Source: an uncultured Pelagibacteraceae bacterium
GTDB lineage: Bacteria; Pseudomonadota; Alphaproteobacteria; Pelagibacterales; Pelagibacteraceae
Assembly: GCA_902623915.1 (NCBI GenBank)
Contig: CACNVM010000001.1
Location: forward strand, 17,501-76,536
Direction of reading: 5' to 3'
DNA length: 59,036 nucleotides
A program made the translations under genes and the position numbers. Each line of letters begins with the position of its first letter. The first letter of the stretch is position 1. A model generated the notes under the pieces. The model was not told where the DNA came from. It saw nothing but the letters and a program-made list of their open reading frames with translations, and ran no database searches. Shown in pieces: positions 9,725-18,806 of this stretch.

Positions 9725-12283
9725 ATGAATTTTATAACTAAAACACTCAATAAATTATTTAAAAGCAGCAATCAACTGGAATTAAATAAAATTAAGCCCA
9801 TAGTAGCTCAAATTAATGATCTTGAGAAAAATTTCATAAATTATAAGACGCAAGATTTTGTCAAAAAAACTAATGAATTGAAAAAAAATGTATTAGATGG
9901 CCGAAGTTATGAGGACATCTTGCCTGAGGCTTTTGCACTTGTTAGAGAAGCATCTAAACAGGTGCTTGGTGAACGGCATTTTGATGTTCAGTTGGCAGGA
10001 GGAATTTTTCTTCATAGAGGATGTGTAGCTGAGATGAAAACAGGAGAGGGGAAGACATTAGTTTCAACACTACCTGCATATCTAAACGCCCTTGGAGGAA
10101 AAGGAGTTCATATAGTTACTGTAAATGATTATTTAGCAAAAAGAGACTCTGAATGGATGGGGCAAATATATAAACATCTTGGGTTAGAAACAGGTTGTAT
10201 AACAAATGAATTAGAAGACCAAGACAGAGAAAGAAATTATAAAAAAGATATCACATATGCAACAAACAATGAATTAGGTTTTGATTATTTGAGAGACAAT
10301 ATGAAATATAATATTAGTGAAATGGTACAAAAAAATAGAAATTTTTGTATTATCGATGAAGTAGATAGTATATTAATTGATGAGTCTAGAACGCCTTTAA
10401 TAATTTCAGGTGGAATAGAAGATAAATCTGATCAATATTTTTTAGCAAATAAGTTTATTAAAAATTTACAAAAGAAAGATTATGATCTTGATGAAAAAAA
10501 TAAAAATGCAATACTAACTGATGTAGGAATTGACAATATTGAGAAAATGTCAATTAAAACTGGAATACTCAAAAATAATAATTTCTATGATCCTCAAAAC
10601 TTAAATTTAGTTCATCATATCAATCAAGCGTTAAAGGCAAATTTATTATTTCAAAAAGATAAGGATTACATAGTTAAAGATGATCAAGTTCAAATTATCG
10701 ATGAATTTACTGGAAGGATTTTAGAGGGAAGAAGGTTTTCTGATGGATTACATCAAGCTATTGAAGCTAAGGAAAATGTTGAAATTCAAAAGGAAAATCA
10801 AACACTGGCATCAATTACATATCAAAATTTTTTTAGATTGTATCAAAAACTCGCGGGTATGACTGGCACTGCAATGACTGAAGCGGAAGAACTTTTTGAT
10901 ATTTATAAACTTAAAGTAATAAGTATTCCAACAAATAGAGAAATGGTTAGAAAAGATATGAATGATCAAATTTTTAGAACTGAGGAAGAAAAAAACTTTG
11001 CAATTCTTAATAAAGTTAAAGAGTGTAATACAAAAGGTCAACCTGTGCTCGTTGGAACCACAAGTATTGAAAGTTCTGAAAAAATGTCAAAAATTTTCAA
11101 AAAAAATAATTTAATTCACAATGTTTTGAATGCTAAGCAACATGACAAAGAAGCAAAGATTATTGCTGAGGCTGGTAAAAAAGGGATGATAACTATAGCA
11201 ACTAATATGGCTGGTAGAGGAACAGATATACAGCTGGGAGGGAATAAAAATATTCTTTTAAATAATAATGATTCAAAAGATAAAGTTGAAAAAATAAAAC
11301 AAGATAAAGAAAAAGTAAAAAATCTTGGAGGACTTTTTATTGTAGGAACAGAAAGGCACGAGAGTAGAAGAATAGACAATCAATTAAGAGGTAGATCGGG
11401 TAGACAGGGTGACCCAGGATCATCGGTATTTTATATAAGTCTTGAAGATGATTTAATGAGAATTTTTGGTGGTGGATCAATCGATGGTATGTTGAAAAAA
11501 TTAGGTTTAAAAAAAAATGAATCTATAAATCACCCCTGGATAAATAAAGCGATGGAAAGGGCACAACAAAAAGTCGAGGCAAGAAATTTCGAAATAAGAA
11601 AAACACTATTAAAATTTGATGATGTAATGAATGATCAAAGAAAGATTATTTTTGGTCAAAGGATAGAAATTTTGAAAAATAGTGACATTAAAAAAATGAT
11701 TTTATCTTTTCTTGAAGAACTAAATAAAAATTTAGAGTTAGCCCATCAAAATTTTACCAAAAGTAACGACTTAAAAGTATTTTCTAATGAAGTAAAGGCA
11801 AGTTACGGAAATGCTTTTGATGAAAAAAAAATCGAGGAATTTTCTAAAATGAATACAAAAGAAATAACCAAGAGTTTTGATAATTTTTTTATAGAAAAAA
11901 GAACTGAAAGAATAAAGGTTTTAGGAGAAGAGCAAAATAATGATATCGAAAAAAGAATTTTTTTACAAATTATGGACTTTTTGTGGAGGTCGCACTTACA
12001 ATATTTAGAACAATTAAGGCAAGTTATTGGCCTAAGAAGCTACGGTCAAAAGGACCCTTTAGCTGAGTTTAGAAGAGAAGCATTTCAGCTTTTTGAAGAT
12101 TTGTTATTTAAAATTAAAACAGAAACCATTAAATTTTTAATTAATACAAATATTGTAATCAAGGATAAAAAAGAGGACAAACAAACTAGTGACTTTGTAA
12201 AAAAACGAAAAATTTCTAGAAATGAACCTTGTTCTTGTGGATCAGGAAAAAAATATAAACATTGTCATGGAAAAGTAGCTTAA
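9725..12283 (+). CDS. secA: protein translocase ATPase SecA
   Basis: SecA drives Sec-dependent export through SecYEG. The 852-residue protein contains Walker A MKTGEGKT (about 102-109), DEVDSILIDESRTP of nucleotide-binding domain 1, the second ATPase half with MAGRGTDIQLGG and RRIDNQLRGRSGRQGDPG, and the helical wing. The C-terminal zinc motif CSCGSGKKYKHCHG (839-852 region) binds SecB or phospholipid in the family. The length is normal. The gene directly precedes the Lon N-domain gene with no gap. It would serve the exported proteins in this window, such as the autotransporter. Confidence 0.98.
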   Translation: MNFITKTLNKLFKSSNQLELNKIKPIVAQINDLEKNFINYKTQDFVKKTNELKKNVLDGRSYEDILPEAFALVREASKQVLGERHFDVQLAGGIFLHRGCVAEMKTGEGKTLVSTLPAYLNALGGKGVHIVTVNDYLAKRDSEWMGQIYKHLGLETGCITNELEDQDRERNYKKDITYATNNELGFDYLRDNMKYNISEMVQKNRNFCIIDEVDSILIDESRTPLIISGGIEDKSDQYFLANKFIKNLQKKDYDLDEKNKNAILTDVGIDNIEKMSIKTGILKNNNFYDPQNLNLVHHINQALKANLLFQKDKDYIVKDDQVQIIDEFTGRILEGRRFSDGLHQAIEAKENVEIQKENQTLASITYQNFFRLYQKLAGMTGTAMTEAEELFDIYKLKVISIPTNREMVRKDMNDQIFRTEEEKNFAILNKVKECNTKGQPVLVGTTSIESSEKMSKIFKKNNLIHNVLNAKQHDKEAKIIAEAGKKGMITIATNMAGRGTDIQLGGNKNILLNNNDSKDKVEKIKQDKEKVKNLGGLFIVGTERHESRRIDNQLRGRSGRQGDPGSSVFYISLEDDLMRIFGGGSIDGMLKKLGLKKNESINHPWINKAMERAQQKVEARNFEIRKTLLKFDDVMNDQRKIIFGQRIEILKNSDIKKMILSFLEELNKNLELAHQNFTKSNDLKVFSNEVKASYGNAFDEKKIEEFSKMNTKEITKSFDNFFIEKRTERIKVLGEEQNNDIEKRIFLQIMDFLWRSHLQYLEQLRQVIGLRSYGQKDPLAEFRREAFQLFEDLLFKIKTETIKFLINTNIVIKDKKEDKQTSDFVKKRKISRNEPCSCGSGKKYKHCHGKVA

Positions 12284-12913
12284 ATGAATAAAGAGTTTCC
12301 AAAAAAAATATCTGTATTTCCATTAAGAGGTGCAATATTTTTTCCAAAAACTAATTTGCCATTAAATATTTTTGAAAAAAGATATGTAAGCATGGTTGAA
12401 GATGCCCTAAAAGGAAATAAATATATTGGTATGGTCCAATCAAAAAAAGTTGAGGGTGAAGTGTTTAAAGTTGGTTGTTTAGGAAAAATTGATAGACATG
12501 AAAAAACTCCTGATGGAAGAATTTTAATAAATCTTAATGGTCTATCACGATTTAAAATAGATGAAGAAGTAAATAATGATAAATTATACAGAGAATTTAT
12601 TGTTAATTACGAGGATTTTAAAGAAGATATGAAACTAAAAGAATATGAAGTTAAAAATGAAATACTTGAAAAATTAATAAATAATTCTAAAAAATATTTC
12701 AGTCAACAAGGAGTACTAATTGATTGGAGAGAAATTTCAAAACTTAAAGCTTTTGAACAAATTTATACTTTGGCAATGATTTCACCATTTTCTGTTAGCG
12801 AAAAACAAAAAGTTTTAGAAGTACCTGATTTAAATGAAGCAGCAAATACTTTAAATGAAATTACAAAGTTTGGTTTTTACGAAGATCTAAATGATAAAGA
12901 TACTATTCAATAA
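12284..12913 (+). CDS. LON peptidase substrate-binding (N-terminal) domain protein
   Basis: The 209-residue protein corresponds only to the N-terminal substrate-binding domain of Lon (KISVFPLRGAIFFPKTNLPLNIFEKRY at the start). It has no AAA+ or Ser-Lys protease domain. Such stand-alone proteins are common in proteobacteria and their role is uncertain, with protein quality control often suggested. The ATG follows the secA stop codon immediately, so the two are co-transcribed. Its end lies two bases from the convergent small membrane-protein gene. Confidence 0.9.
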   Translation: MNKEFPKKISVFPLRGAIFFPKTNLPLNIFEKRYVSMVEDALKGNKYIGMVQSKKVEGEVFKVGCLGKIDRHEKTPDGRILINLNGLSRFKIDEEVNNDKLYREFIVNYEDFKEDMKLKEYEVKNEILEKLINNSKKYFSQQGVLIDWREISKLKAFEQIYTLAMISPFSVSEKQKVLEVPDLNEAANTLNEITKFGFYEDLNDKDTIQ

Positions 12914-12915
12914 AA

Positions 12916-13332
12916 TTAGGTATAAATTTTATCTGCTAACCCAAAACATAATATTCCTGACAATAAAGTAAGTATTGCGGGTATTATAATGCCTATAACA
13001 GATGTTCTTTTTACAACACCTAAATTTCTTTTTTGATGAGATGACATTGCAACAAAAAAAGTAAATAAATTTTGTAAAAAAATTAAATTGAAGAAAGCCC
13101 ATGTTCCTGCTGTTCCCTTTTCTCTAACAAAAACGATGTATCCTGCTAAAACAAATGATCCTAAAATCATAGATCCAAAAAACCTGGTCATTATAGCTGA
13201 CGTTTTATGCATGCCATATTCTTTAAGAAAATCTTTCGTATCAAAAACACACTTGTAAGCATACAAGCCGTAAATAATAAAATGTATAAAGAAAATAATT
13301 AGAAAAAAAGAATTGTTAAAATTTTGTACCAT
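12916..13332 (-). CDS. small multi-pass membrane protein, unknown function
   Basis: The protein has 138 residues with about four hydrophobic segments (near 8-28, 48-68, 76-95 and 110-132) and short polar links (YKCVFDTKDFLKEYG, SSHQKRNLG). I do not recognise a family. It starts 17 bases after the stop of the DmdA-like gene on the same strand, so it could be the third gene of that cassette, for instance in transport or membrane tethering. That role is inference from position only. Confidence 0.7.
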   Translation of the reverse strand: MVQNFNNSFFLIIFFIHFIIYGLYAYKCVFDTKDFLKEYGMHKTSAIMTRFFGSMILGSFVLAGYIVFVREKGTAGTWAFFNLIFLQNLFTFFVAMSSHQKRNLGVVKRTSVIGIIIPAILTLLSGILCFGLADKIYT

Positions 13333-13349
13333 TAATTTTTAGTTAAATT

Positions 13350-14723
13350 TTAGCTAGTCTCTCTAGTATTTTTATTGAATGACTCTGTAAATGGTATAGG
13401 CACAACTGTCGCATTAACAGGTTTGTTAGAGTATTTTTTTGGTAAATGCACTTTATATTTTTTCCCAAAGTTACCTGTTGGAAAGCCATTTGCATTTAAA
13501 TTTCCTTCAAAAGGAACATATCCCATTGCAATATTAGTAGCTTTTTCTGGATGATACCATGGTGAAGTTATAAACCCAACTGGCTTCCCACCTTTATCAT
13601 TTGAGATTAACCAAAAATCATTTGCATAATCTTCAATTGGTTTTCCCCCTGATAACTCTAAACCAACTAATTGAAGTTTGTAAGGTTTTTCACCATTTTT
13701 AATTTGTTCTTTCATTCTCTCTAAAGCCACTTTACCAATGTAATCTGTTTGTTTATTCCACTGACCTTTTCCAGATAAAGATACTTGATATCCTAAATTA
13801 CATTGGAAAGGATTATGTTGGTGATCCATATCTTGCCCCCAAGATAAAATTCCTGCTTGAATTCTTCTATGATGGGCTGGAGCTATGACCATTAATTTGT
13901 GTTTTTTTCCTGCTTTGAGAACTGCATTCCACATATCTTCTGCGTACAAAGTTGCGTTTCGAAGATAAATTTCATACCCGGCTTCTCCAGAAAAACCTGA
14001 TTGAGAGATAACGCAACTTCTACCTCCAACCTTTGCTTCGGCTAAACCATAAAAAGGCATATTATCGAGATCAAACTGATCTCCAATCAAATCTTTCATT
14101 AATGCTTTGGATTTGGGACCTTGTATTTGAACCGGGCACGCGTCGATTTCGTCTATTTCAACATTAAATCTCTTGTCAGCATTAACACCTTGTAAATATA
14201 TTCCAATGTCTGAGTCTGATAAACTAAACCAAAACTCGTCATCAGCCACTCGCATTAAAACTGGATCATTTAGAACTCCGCCTTTGTAGTTACAAAGAAC
14301 AACATAACGTGCTCTCATTGTTGAAATTTTTGTAGCATCTCTTGTAATTACATAATCTGTAAATTTTTCAGCGTCTGGTCCTTTAACACGAATTTGTCTT
14401 TCTACTGCTACGTTCCACATTGTAACGTGATTTTTTATAGCTCTATATTCGACCATAGCACCACCTTTTTCAGGTCTTACATAACCTCTTGGATGGTATA
14501 TTCGATTATAAACTGTGGCTCTCCAGCAACCAGCTTTCATGGATAAATGCCAGTAAGGAGATTTTCTTACTCGAGTTGAAATAAGCATTTCTACTTTCGT
14601 GGGCCCGCTTTGTCTCAAATTGTATGGTACTTGTCTGTCTGATTGATCAACTGAAGTTTCGTGTTTGACTTTATCGTAATTTACTTTTTCAACTTTATAA
14701 GAGTTTGGAACCTTTTTAGGCAT
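13350..14723 (-). CDS. GcvT/DmdA-family folate-dependent demethylase (DmdA-like)
   Basis: The 457-residue protein belongs to the aminomethyltransferase (GcvT) fold. Stretches such as RVRKSPYW, NHVTMWNVAVERQIRVKGPDAEKF, GGVLNDPVL, WFSLSDSDIGIYLQGV, VQIQGPKSKAL and SGFSGEAGYEIYL parallel, as I recall it, DMSP demethylase DmdA. Family members pass a methyl group from a small methylated substrate to tetrahydrofolate. It is longer than DmdA (about 370 aa), with about 45 extra N-terminal residues and a longer C-terminal barrel domain. The start overlaps the MetF-like gene by eight bases, which points to methyl-THF being oxidised onward. The substrate is unknown and could be DMSP, a betaine, a methylamine or an aryl methyl ether. 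Confidence 0.8.
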   Translation of the reverse strand: MPKKVPNSYKVEKVNYDKVKHETSVDQSDRQVPYNLRQSGPTKVEMLISTRVRKSPYWHLSMKAGCWRATVYNRIYHPRGYVRPEKGGAMVEYRAIKNHVTMWNVAVERQIRVKGPDAEKFTDYVITRDATKISTMRARYVVLCNYKGGVLNDPVLMRVADDEFWFSLSDSDIGIYLQGVNADKRFNVEIDEIDACPVQIQGPKSKALMKDLIGDQFDLDNMPFYGLAEAKVGGRSCVISQSGFSGEAGYEIYLRNATLYAEDMWNAVLKAGKKHKLMVIAPAHHRRIQAGILSWGQDMDHQHNPFQCNLGYQVSLSGKGQWNKQTDYIGKVALERMKEQIKNGEKPYKLQLVGLELSGGKPIEDYANDFWLISNDKGGKPVGFITSPWYHPEKATNIAMGYVPFEGNLNANGFPTGNFGKKYKVHLPKKYSNKPVNATVVPIPFTESFNKNTRETS

Positions 14724-15444
14724 AATTATTTTTGACTAACCACTTGTTAGTCTCTTTTAATCCACCAAAAGTATAAATATGAAAATGACTTGTTGATTTC
14801 TTAACTTGATCAATTAATTCATGAGGGTCTGATGGTCTCAGTAAATTTATTGCTTTAGATGCATTAGACTTAATAAAGTTAAGTGAGTTTTTAGCTCCTA
14901 CAATATTTGCAAATTTAATTAAACTTGTAAGCTTTAAAGGTCCAGTAATTCCAACATGAACTGGCAAATTTTGTTTTGAAATAAATTTATTTATTGGTTC
15001 AGGATTTAAAAGCCACTGAGTAACAATGTAATCTGCAAAGGGTTTTTTATCTTTCATCGCTTTATCTAAATCAGAATCCGATATATCAGGGGACCCCTCC
15101 GGATGTCCAGCAATTCCTATCTTAAAACCATCGAATAACCCTGTTTCTAAAATCTGCAACGAGCAGTGGTAATCACCGATTGGTTCAGCGCTTCCTCCAA
15201 TTACAAGAGCTTGTTTTACGCCAAAATCTTTGCACATAGAAACATACTGTTTTAATTCATCTAGATTTTTAATTGATCTTGCCGGAAAGTGAGGCACTGG
15301 ATTAAACCCGGATTGGACTAGCTCTTTTGCTTTTTTTGCAACCTCTCTAAAGTCATTACCAGGAAGCATAGTGATATAAACATCCTTAACTTTTGGTAAA
15401 ACAGAAAGGTCGGTTTTCATTGTTATCTCTAAAGAAAAATTCAT
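14716..15444 (-). CDS. MetF-like methylenetetrahydrofolate reductase family protein
   Basis: The TIM-barrel protein has about 242 residues from the ATG at 15444. It keeps the MetF-type first strand NFSLEIT, with Glu in the catalytic position, and Gln in IVTQWLLN. The region corresponding to the usual LRGD reads VIGGSAEP, so the FAD-contacting Asp seems replaced. It is shorter than E. coli MetF (296 aa). An open frame extends upstream to a GTG at 15528, but that part overlaps tRNA-Phe, so the ATG is preferred. Overlap with the DmdA-like gene suggests the pair oxidises methyl-THF produced by demethylation. The direction of the reaction in vivo is inference. Confidence 0.75.
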   Translation of the reverse strand: MNFSLEITMKTDLSVLPKVKDVYITMLPGNDFREVAKKAKELVQSGFNPVPHFPARSIKNLDELKQYVSMCKDFGVKQALVIGGSAEPIGDYHCSLQILETGLFDGFKIGIAGHPEGSPDISDSDLDKAMKDKKPFADYIVTQWLLNPEPINKFISKQNLPVHVGITGPLKLTSLIKFANIVGAKNSLNFIKSNASKAINLLRPSDPHELIDQVKKSTSHFHIYTFGGLKETNKWLVKNNYA

Positions 15445-15498
15445 TTTTTTGGATATACCAGTTAAACCTATTTCATGTCTAGAGTTTTTGTGGTGAGG

Positions 15499-15570
15499 TG
15501 GCCTTGGTTTGAATCGCACAAACGACACATACCTTTTCAGGGTACTGCTCTACTACTGAGCTACAAGGCC
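15499..15570 (-). tRNA. tRNA-Phe(GAA), atypical D- and T-loops
   Basis: The minus strand folds into a full cloverleaf. A perfect acceptor stem GGCCTTG/CAAGGCC and the anticodon loop CTGAAAA (anticodon GAA) are present, with a T stem GTTTG/CAAAC and discriminator A. The D-loop has seven bases (AGTAGTA) and lacks the usual GG, and the T-loop reads TGCGATT with G where U55 is expected. CCA is not encoded; the bases after the discriminator are CCT. The overall sequence resembles alphaproteobacterial tRNA-Phe. It lies just 7 bases from the end of infA and upstream of the MetF-like gene. Confidence 0.85.
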
Positions 15571-15577
15571 AAATTCA

Positions 15578-15793
15578 TCAAAATCTAAAAGTAATTCTAC
15601 CTTTAGTCAAATCGTAAGGGGTCATTTCTACCATTACTTGATCGCCGGCTAAAACTCTTATTCTATTCTTTCTCAATTTTCCAGCTGTATGAGCTAAAAC
15701 TTCATGATTATTTTCAAGTATAACCCTAAACATTGCGTTAGGTAATAATTCGGTTACTTTTCCCTTAAATTCTAGTTTTTCCTGTTTTACCAA
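15578..15793 (-). CDS. infA: translation initiation factor IF-1
   Basis: IF-1 is a single OB-fold protein of 71 residues that binds the ribosomal A site during initiation. The sequence ([19 protein letters not shown] at the start, [19 protein letters not shown] in the middle and GRITFRF at the end) matches the family end to end. It follows hisD by four bases on the minus strand and ends 7 bases before tRNA-Phe, so the tRNA may be made from the same transcript. Confidence 0.98.
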   Translation of the reverse strand: MVKQEKLEFKGKVTELLPNAMFRVILENNHEVLAHTAGKLRKNRIRVLAGDQVMVEMTPYDLTKGRITFRF

Positions 15794-15797
15794 TTTA

Positions 15798-17096
15798 TTA
15801 CCTTTTTTTTAATCTCACTTTTACAGAATTTGCGTGCCCGTGAAGATTTTCATATTTTGACAAAGTTATAACTGACGGACCCAATCTTTCAATACCTCTT
15901 TTTGATATTTTTATTACAGATTGCCTTTTCAAAAAATCATAAACTGATAGGCCAGACGAGAATTTTGCTGTTCCAGATGTGGGTAATACGTGATTTGGGC
16001 CAGCAATATAGTCTCCTAACGCTTCGGGAGAGTAAGGACCTAAAAAAATGGAACCAGCATTATCAATTGAATTTAAAAAGATATCAGGATTTTTTGTATA
16101 AATCTGTAAATGTTCAGGAGCAATAATATTTACTACTTTACCCGCTTCTTTAAGATTATTTAATAGTATGGCTAAACCAAAATTCTTTAAACTTTTTGAG
16201 GCAATCATTCTTTTTGGTAAAAATTTGAGCTGCTTTTTTATGGATTGATTTACTTTAAGAATTAAATCTTTACTATTTGTAACTAAGATAGATTGTGACA
16301 TCTCATCGTGCTCTGATTGTGCAATTAAATCTGCTGAGACCCACTCAGGTTCCGAGAATTTATCAGCAACAACAGTAACTTCTGATGGACCAGCAAACAT
16401 GTCAATTCCTGAAATGCCCGAAACTTCTTTTTTAGCTAATGCAACGTATTCATTTCCTGGACCAACTATCTTATCAACTTTTGGCACTATTTTGGTCCCA
16501 AAAGCAAATGCTGCGATGGCTTGTGCACCACCAAGTTTAAAGATTTTTTTTACACCACATTTCTTTGCCGCATACAATACCCCGGGATTTATTCCCCCAT
16601 CAAAAGAAGGAACTGTCATAAAAATTTCATTTACTCCAGCAATAGAAGCTGGAATACAATTCATTAATACAGAACTTGGGTAACTCGCTTTACCTCCAGG
16701 TACATAAACACCCACTTTCTCAACAGGTTTTGATCTATAGTAAAAACTATTGTTGATTTTATCCTTTTTTTTGAATTTATGAAACTTTTGATACTTATGA
16801 AAATTGAAAATTCTCGAATAAGCAAGATCAATAGAATTTTTTACTTTCCGATCTAAAAATTTTATACTTTTTTTTATTTCAGATTTTGTGAAAGTAAGGT
16901 TATTACTTTTCAAAGTTTTTAAATTATTAAATTTTTTCTCATATTTAATAACTGATTTGTCTCCATGCATTTCAACATCATTTATAATTTTTTTTACTAC
17001 AGTGATTTTTTTACTTGAATACCCTCTTCTTAACTTCAGGAAGCTATTCAATATTTTTTCAAAATTTTTTTCTCTTGATTTTAATGTTTTAATCAT
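15798..17096 (-). CDS. hisD: histidinol dehydrogenase
   Basis: HisD makes the last two oxidations of histidine synthesis, histidinol to histidine, with NAD and zinc. It has family motifs [32 protein letters not shown] and [14 protein letters not shown], zinc/catalytic SEHDEMSQ, and EHL in APEHLQIY. The ATG at 17096 overlaps the DUF2948 gene by eight bases and gives about 432 residues. A longer frame to 17141 would add 15 residues inside the upstream gene and is less likely. No other his genes are in the window. The murA-DUF2948-hisD-infA order is typical of alphaproteobacteria. Confidence 0.95.
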   Translation of the reverse strand: MIKTLKSREKNFEKILNSFLKLRRGYSSKKITVVKKIINDVEMHGDKSVIKYEKKFNNLKTLKSNNLTFTKSEIKKSIKFLDRKVKNSIDLAYSRIFNFHKYQKFHKFKKKDKINNSFYYRSKPVEKVGVYVPGGKASYPSSVLMNCIPASIAGVNEIFMTVPSFDGGINPGVLYAAKKCGVKKIFKLGGAQAIAAFAFGTKIVPKVDKIVGPGNEYVALAKKEVSGISGIDMFAGPSEVTVVADKFSEPEWVSADLIAQSEHDEMSQSILVTNSKDLILKVNQSIKKQLKFLPKRMIASKSLKNFGLAILLNNLKEAGKVVNIIAPEHLQIYTKNPDIFLNSIDNAGSIFLGPYSPEALGDYIAGPNHVLPTSGTAKFSSGLSVYDFLKRQSVIKISKRGIERLGPSVITLSKYENLHGHANSVKVRLKKR

Positions 17097-17538
17097 TAAA
17101 TAAATCGTGTTTTGGTTTATTTTTTGTTTCCCATGGATCACTTATATCTTCCAGAAAACATTCTATTATTTCTAAATTTAATTTAATCAATATATCACCT
17201 GCAAAATTTAATTTTACTTCGTAGTTTTTATCAGACAATAATTTAGTTTCAATTGCTAAAAAGTCTAAAAAACGTTCTGCATTTTTTTGACTCAAGTTTT
17301 TTGAATTAACATTAATTACATTTTCAAATTTTAAGACAGATATTATCCTTTTGTTTTTTCTAAAAACTCCCTTTTCAATATCCTCCCACATAAATCTATT
17401 AAATTGAATTAGGAATATTTTATTTTTTTTCAAATGCGCAATATTCTTTACTTGTGTAATCGAGTCCTGTAAATGTGCTGATATTACCTTTACATCATCT
17501 TCGGAAGTTCCGTTAAGTTTTAAATTTTTCCTACCCAT
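17089..17538 (-). CDS. DUF2948 family protein
   Basis: The 149-residue soluble protein carries the DUF2948 signature (LNGTSEDDVKVISAHLQDSI near the start, with FNRFMWED further on). The family sits between murA and hisD in many alphaproteobacteria, exactly as here, and has no known activity. The start codon shares a base with the end of murA (17538), and its own end overlaps the hisD start by eight bases. Coupled translation across the three genes is therefore likely. Confidence 0.88.
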   Translation of the reverse strand: MGRKNLKLNGTSEDDVKVISAHLQDSITQVKNIAHLKKNKIFLIQFNRFMWEDIEKGVFRKNKRIISVLKFENVINVNSKNLSQKNAERFLDFLAIETKLLSDKNYEVKLNFAGDILIKLNLEIIECFLEDISDPWETKNKPKHDLFND

Positions 17539-18803
17539 TAATTATTTACTCTGGTAATTGTTGCTCCGCAGTTTCTAAGTTTTTTTTCTAAATTTTCATA
17601 ACCTCTATCTAAATGATATACTCTATTTATAATTGTTCTATTTTTGGCAATTAAACCTGCTAAAACTAAACTTACTGAAGCTCTTAAATCAGTAGCCATT
17701 ACTTCAGCTCCATTTAACTCTTCAGAAAAATTTATTGTAGAAAGATTTCCAGAAACTTTTATCTTCGCTCCCATTCTATTAAGTTCAGGAACATGCATAA
17801 AACGATTTTCAAAAATATTTTCTTTAATTTTTGATACACCATTTGCTTTAGTCATCAAAACCATAATCTGTGCTTGCAAATCGGTTGGAAAACCAGGGTA
17901 AGCTTCGGTTTTAATAGAAACAGGCTTAATGTTTTTTGAATAAAAAATTATTATTTTATTTTTTTGAGTTTTAAATTTAAGACCCATTTTTTTTAGAATA
18001 TCTAATTCTTTTTTTAATATATTAGTATCAATATTAGTAATTTTAATTTTTTTTCCAACCAAAGCTCCTGCAATTATAAATGTACCAGCCTCAATTCTAT
18101 CAAACATGACAGAGTAATTAACTGCATTAAAACTTCGTGTTCCAATAACCTTAATCTCTCTTTCTCCAGTCCATTTAATATTAGCACCCATCTTTTTTAA
18201 AAAGTTTATCAAATCTTTTATTTCAGGTTCGCAAGCACAATTTTTGATTAAAGTTGTTCCGTATGCGTAGGTAGCAGCAATAATTAAATTTTCAGTTGCT
18301 CCAACTGATATTGAAGGTAATTTGATATTGTTACCAAAAAGCCCATTGGTTGCTTCAGCGTAAATGTAACCATTTTTAATTTTAATTTTAGCGCCTAATT
18401 TTTTTAACCCAAAAAGATGAATATCCACTGGCCTTGTTCCAATTGCGCAACCCCCAGGTAGAGACACTCGGGCTTTACCAAATTTTGAAAGTAAGGGCCC
18501 CAAAACAATAATACCAGCCCGCATAGTTTTTACAAAATTATATGGTGCTAAGGTTTTAAAAGATTTTTTATTGTTATTTATAAAAATTTTTTTTTTTTTG
18601 AAATTTAATTTTATATCTGATCCTAAATATTTTAAAAGTTCAGACATAGTAATTACATCTTTCACAAAAGGAACATTGTTTATAGTAATTTTATTATTAC
18701 TAAGAATTGTTGATGCTAATATCGGTAAGGTGGCATTTTTAGAACCCGATATCTTAACAGTCCCAGTTAAACTTTTTTTTCCCTTAATAATAAGTTTTTG
18801 CAT
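17538..18803 (-). CDS. murA: UDP-N-acetylglucosamine 1-carboxyvinyltransferase
   Basis: MurA transfers enolpyruvate from PEP to UDP-GlcNAc, the first committed step of murein synthesis. The 421-residue EPSP-synthase-fold protein has the N-terminal SGSKNATLPILA (Lys22/Asn23 type) and the catalytic loop PGGCAIGTRPVD with the Cys that fosfomycin alkylates. The C-terminal AYPGFPTDLQAQ and FENRFMHVPELNRMGA are also present. The active-site Cys is retained, so sensitivity to fosfomycin would be expected from the family. It is preceded by dcd with a 3-base gap. Confidence 0.97.
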   Translation of the reverse strand: MQKLIIKGKKSLTGTVKISGSKNATLPILASTILSNNKITINNVPFVKDVITMSELLKYLGSDIKLNFKKKKIFINNNKKSFKTLAPYNFVKTMRAGIIVLGPLLSKFGKARVSLPGGCAIGTRPVDIHLFGLKKLGAKIKIKNGYIYAEATNGLFGNNIKLPSISVGATENLIIAATYAYGTTLIKNCACEPEIKDLINFLKKMGANIKWTGEREIKVIGTRSFNAVNYSVMFDRIEAGTFIIAGALVGKKIKITNIDTNILKKELDILKKMGLKFKTQKNKIIIFYSKNIKPVSIKTEAYPGFPTDLQAQIMVLMTKANGVSKIKENIFENRFMHVPELNRMGAKIKVSGNLSTINFSEELNGAEVMATDLRASVSLVLAGLIAKNRTIINRVYHLDRGYENLEKKLRNCGATITRVNN

Positions 18804-18806
18804 TAA

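Noticed and set aside
13350-14723. Calling the GcvT-like protein the DMSP demethylase DmdA itself
   Set aside because: It is about 90 residues longer than DmdA and differs at many positions, so it is treated as a DmdA-like relative with unknown substrate.
15445-15528. Upstream GTG-started extension of the MetF-like gene
   Set aside because: It reads through the 3' half of tRNA-Phe, and the encoded residues do not look like the start of a MetF barrel. The ATG at 15444 directly precedes the first strand.
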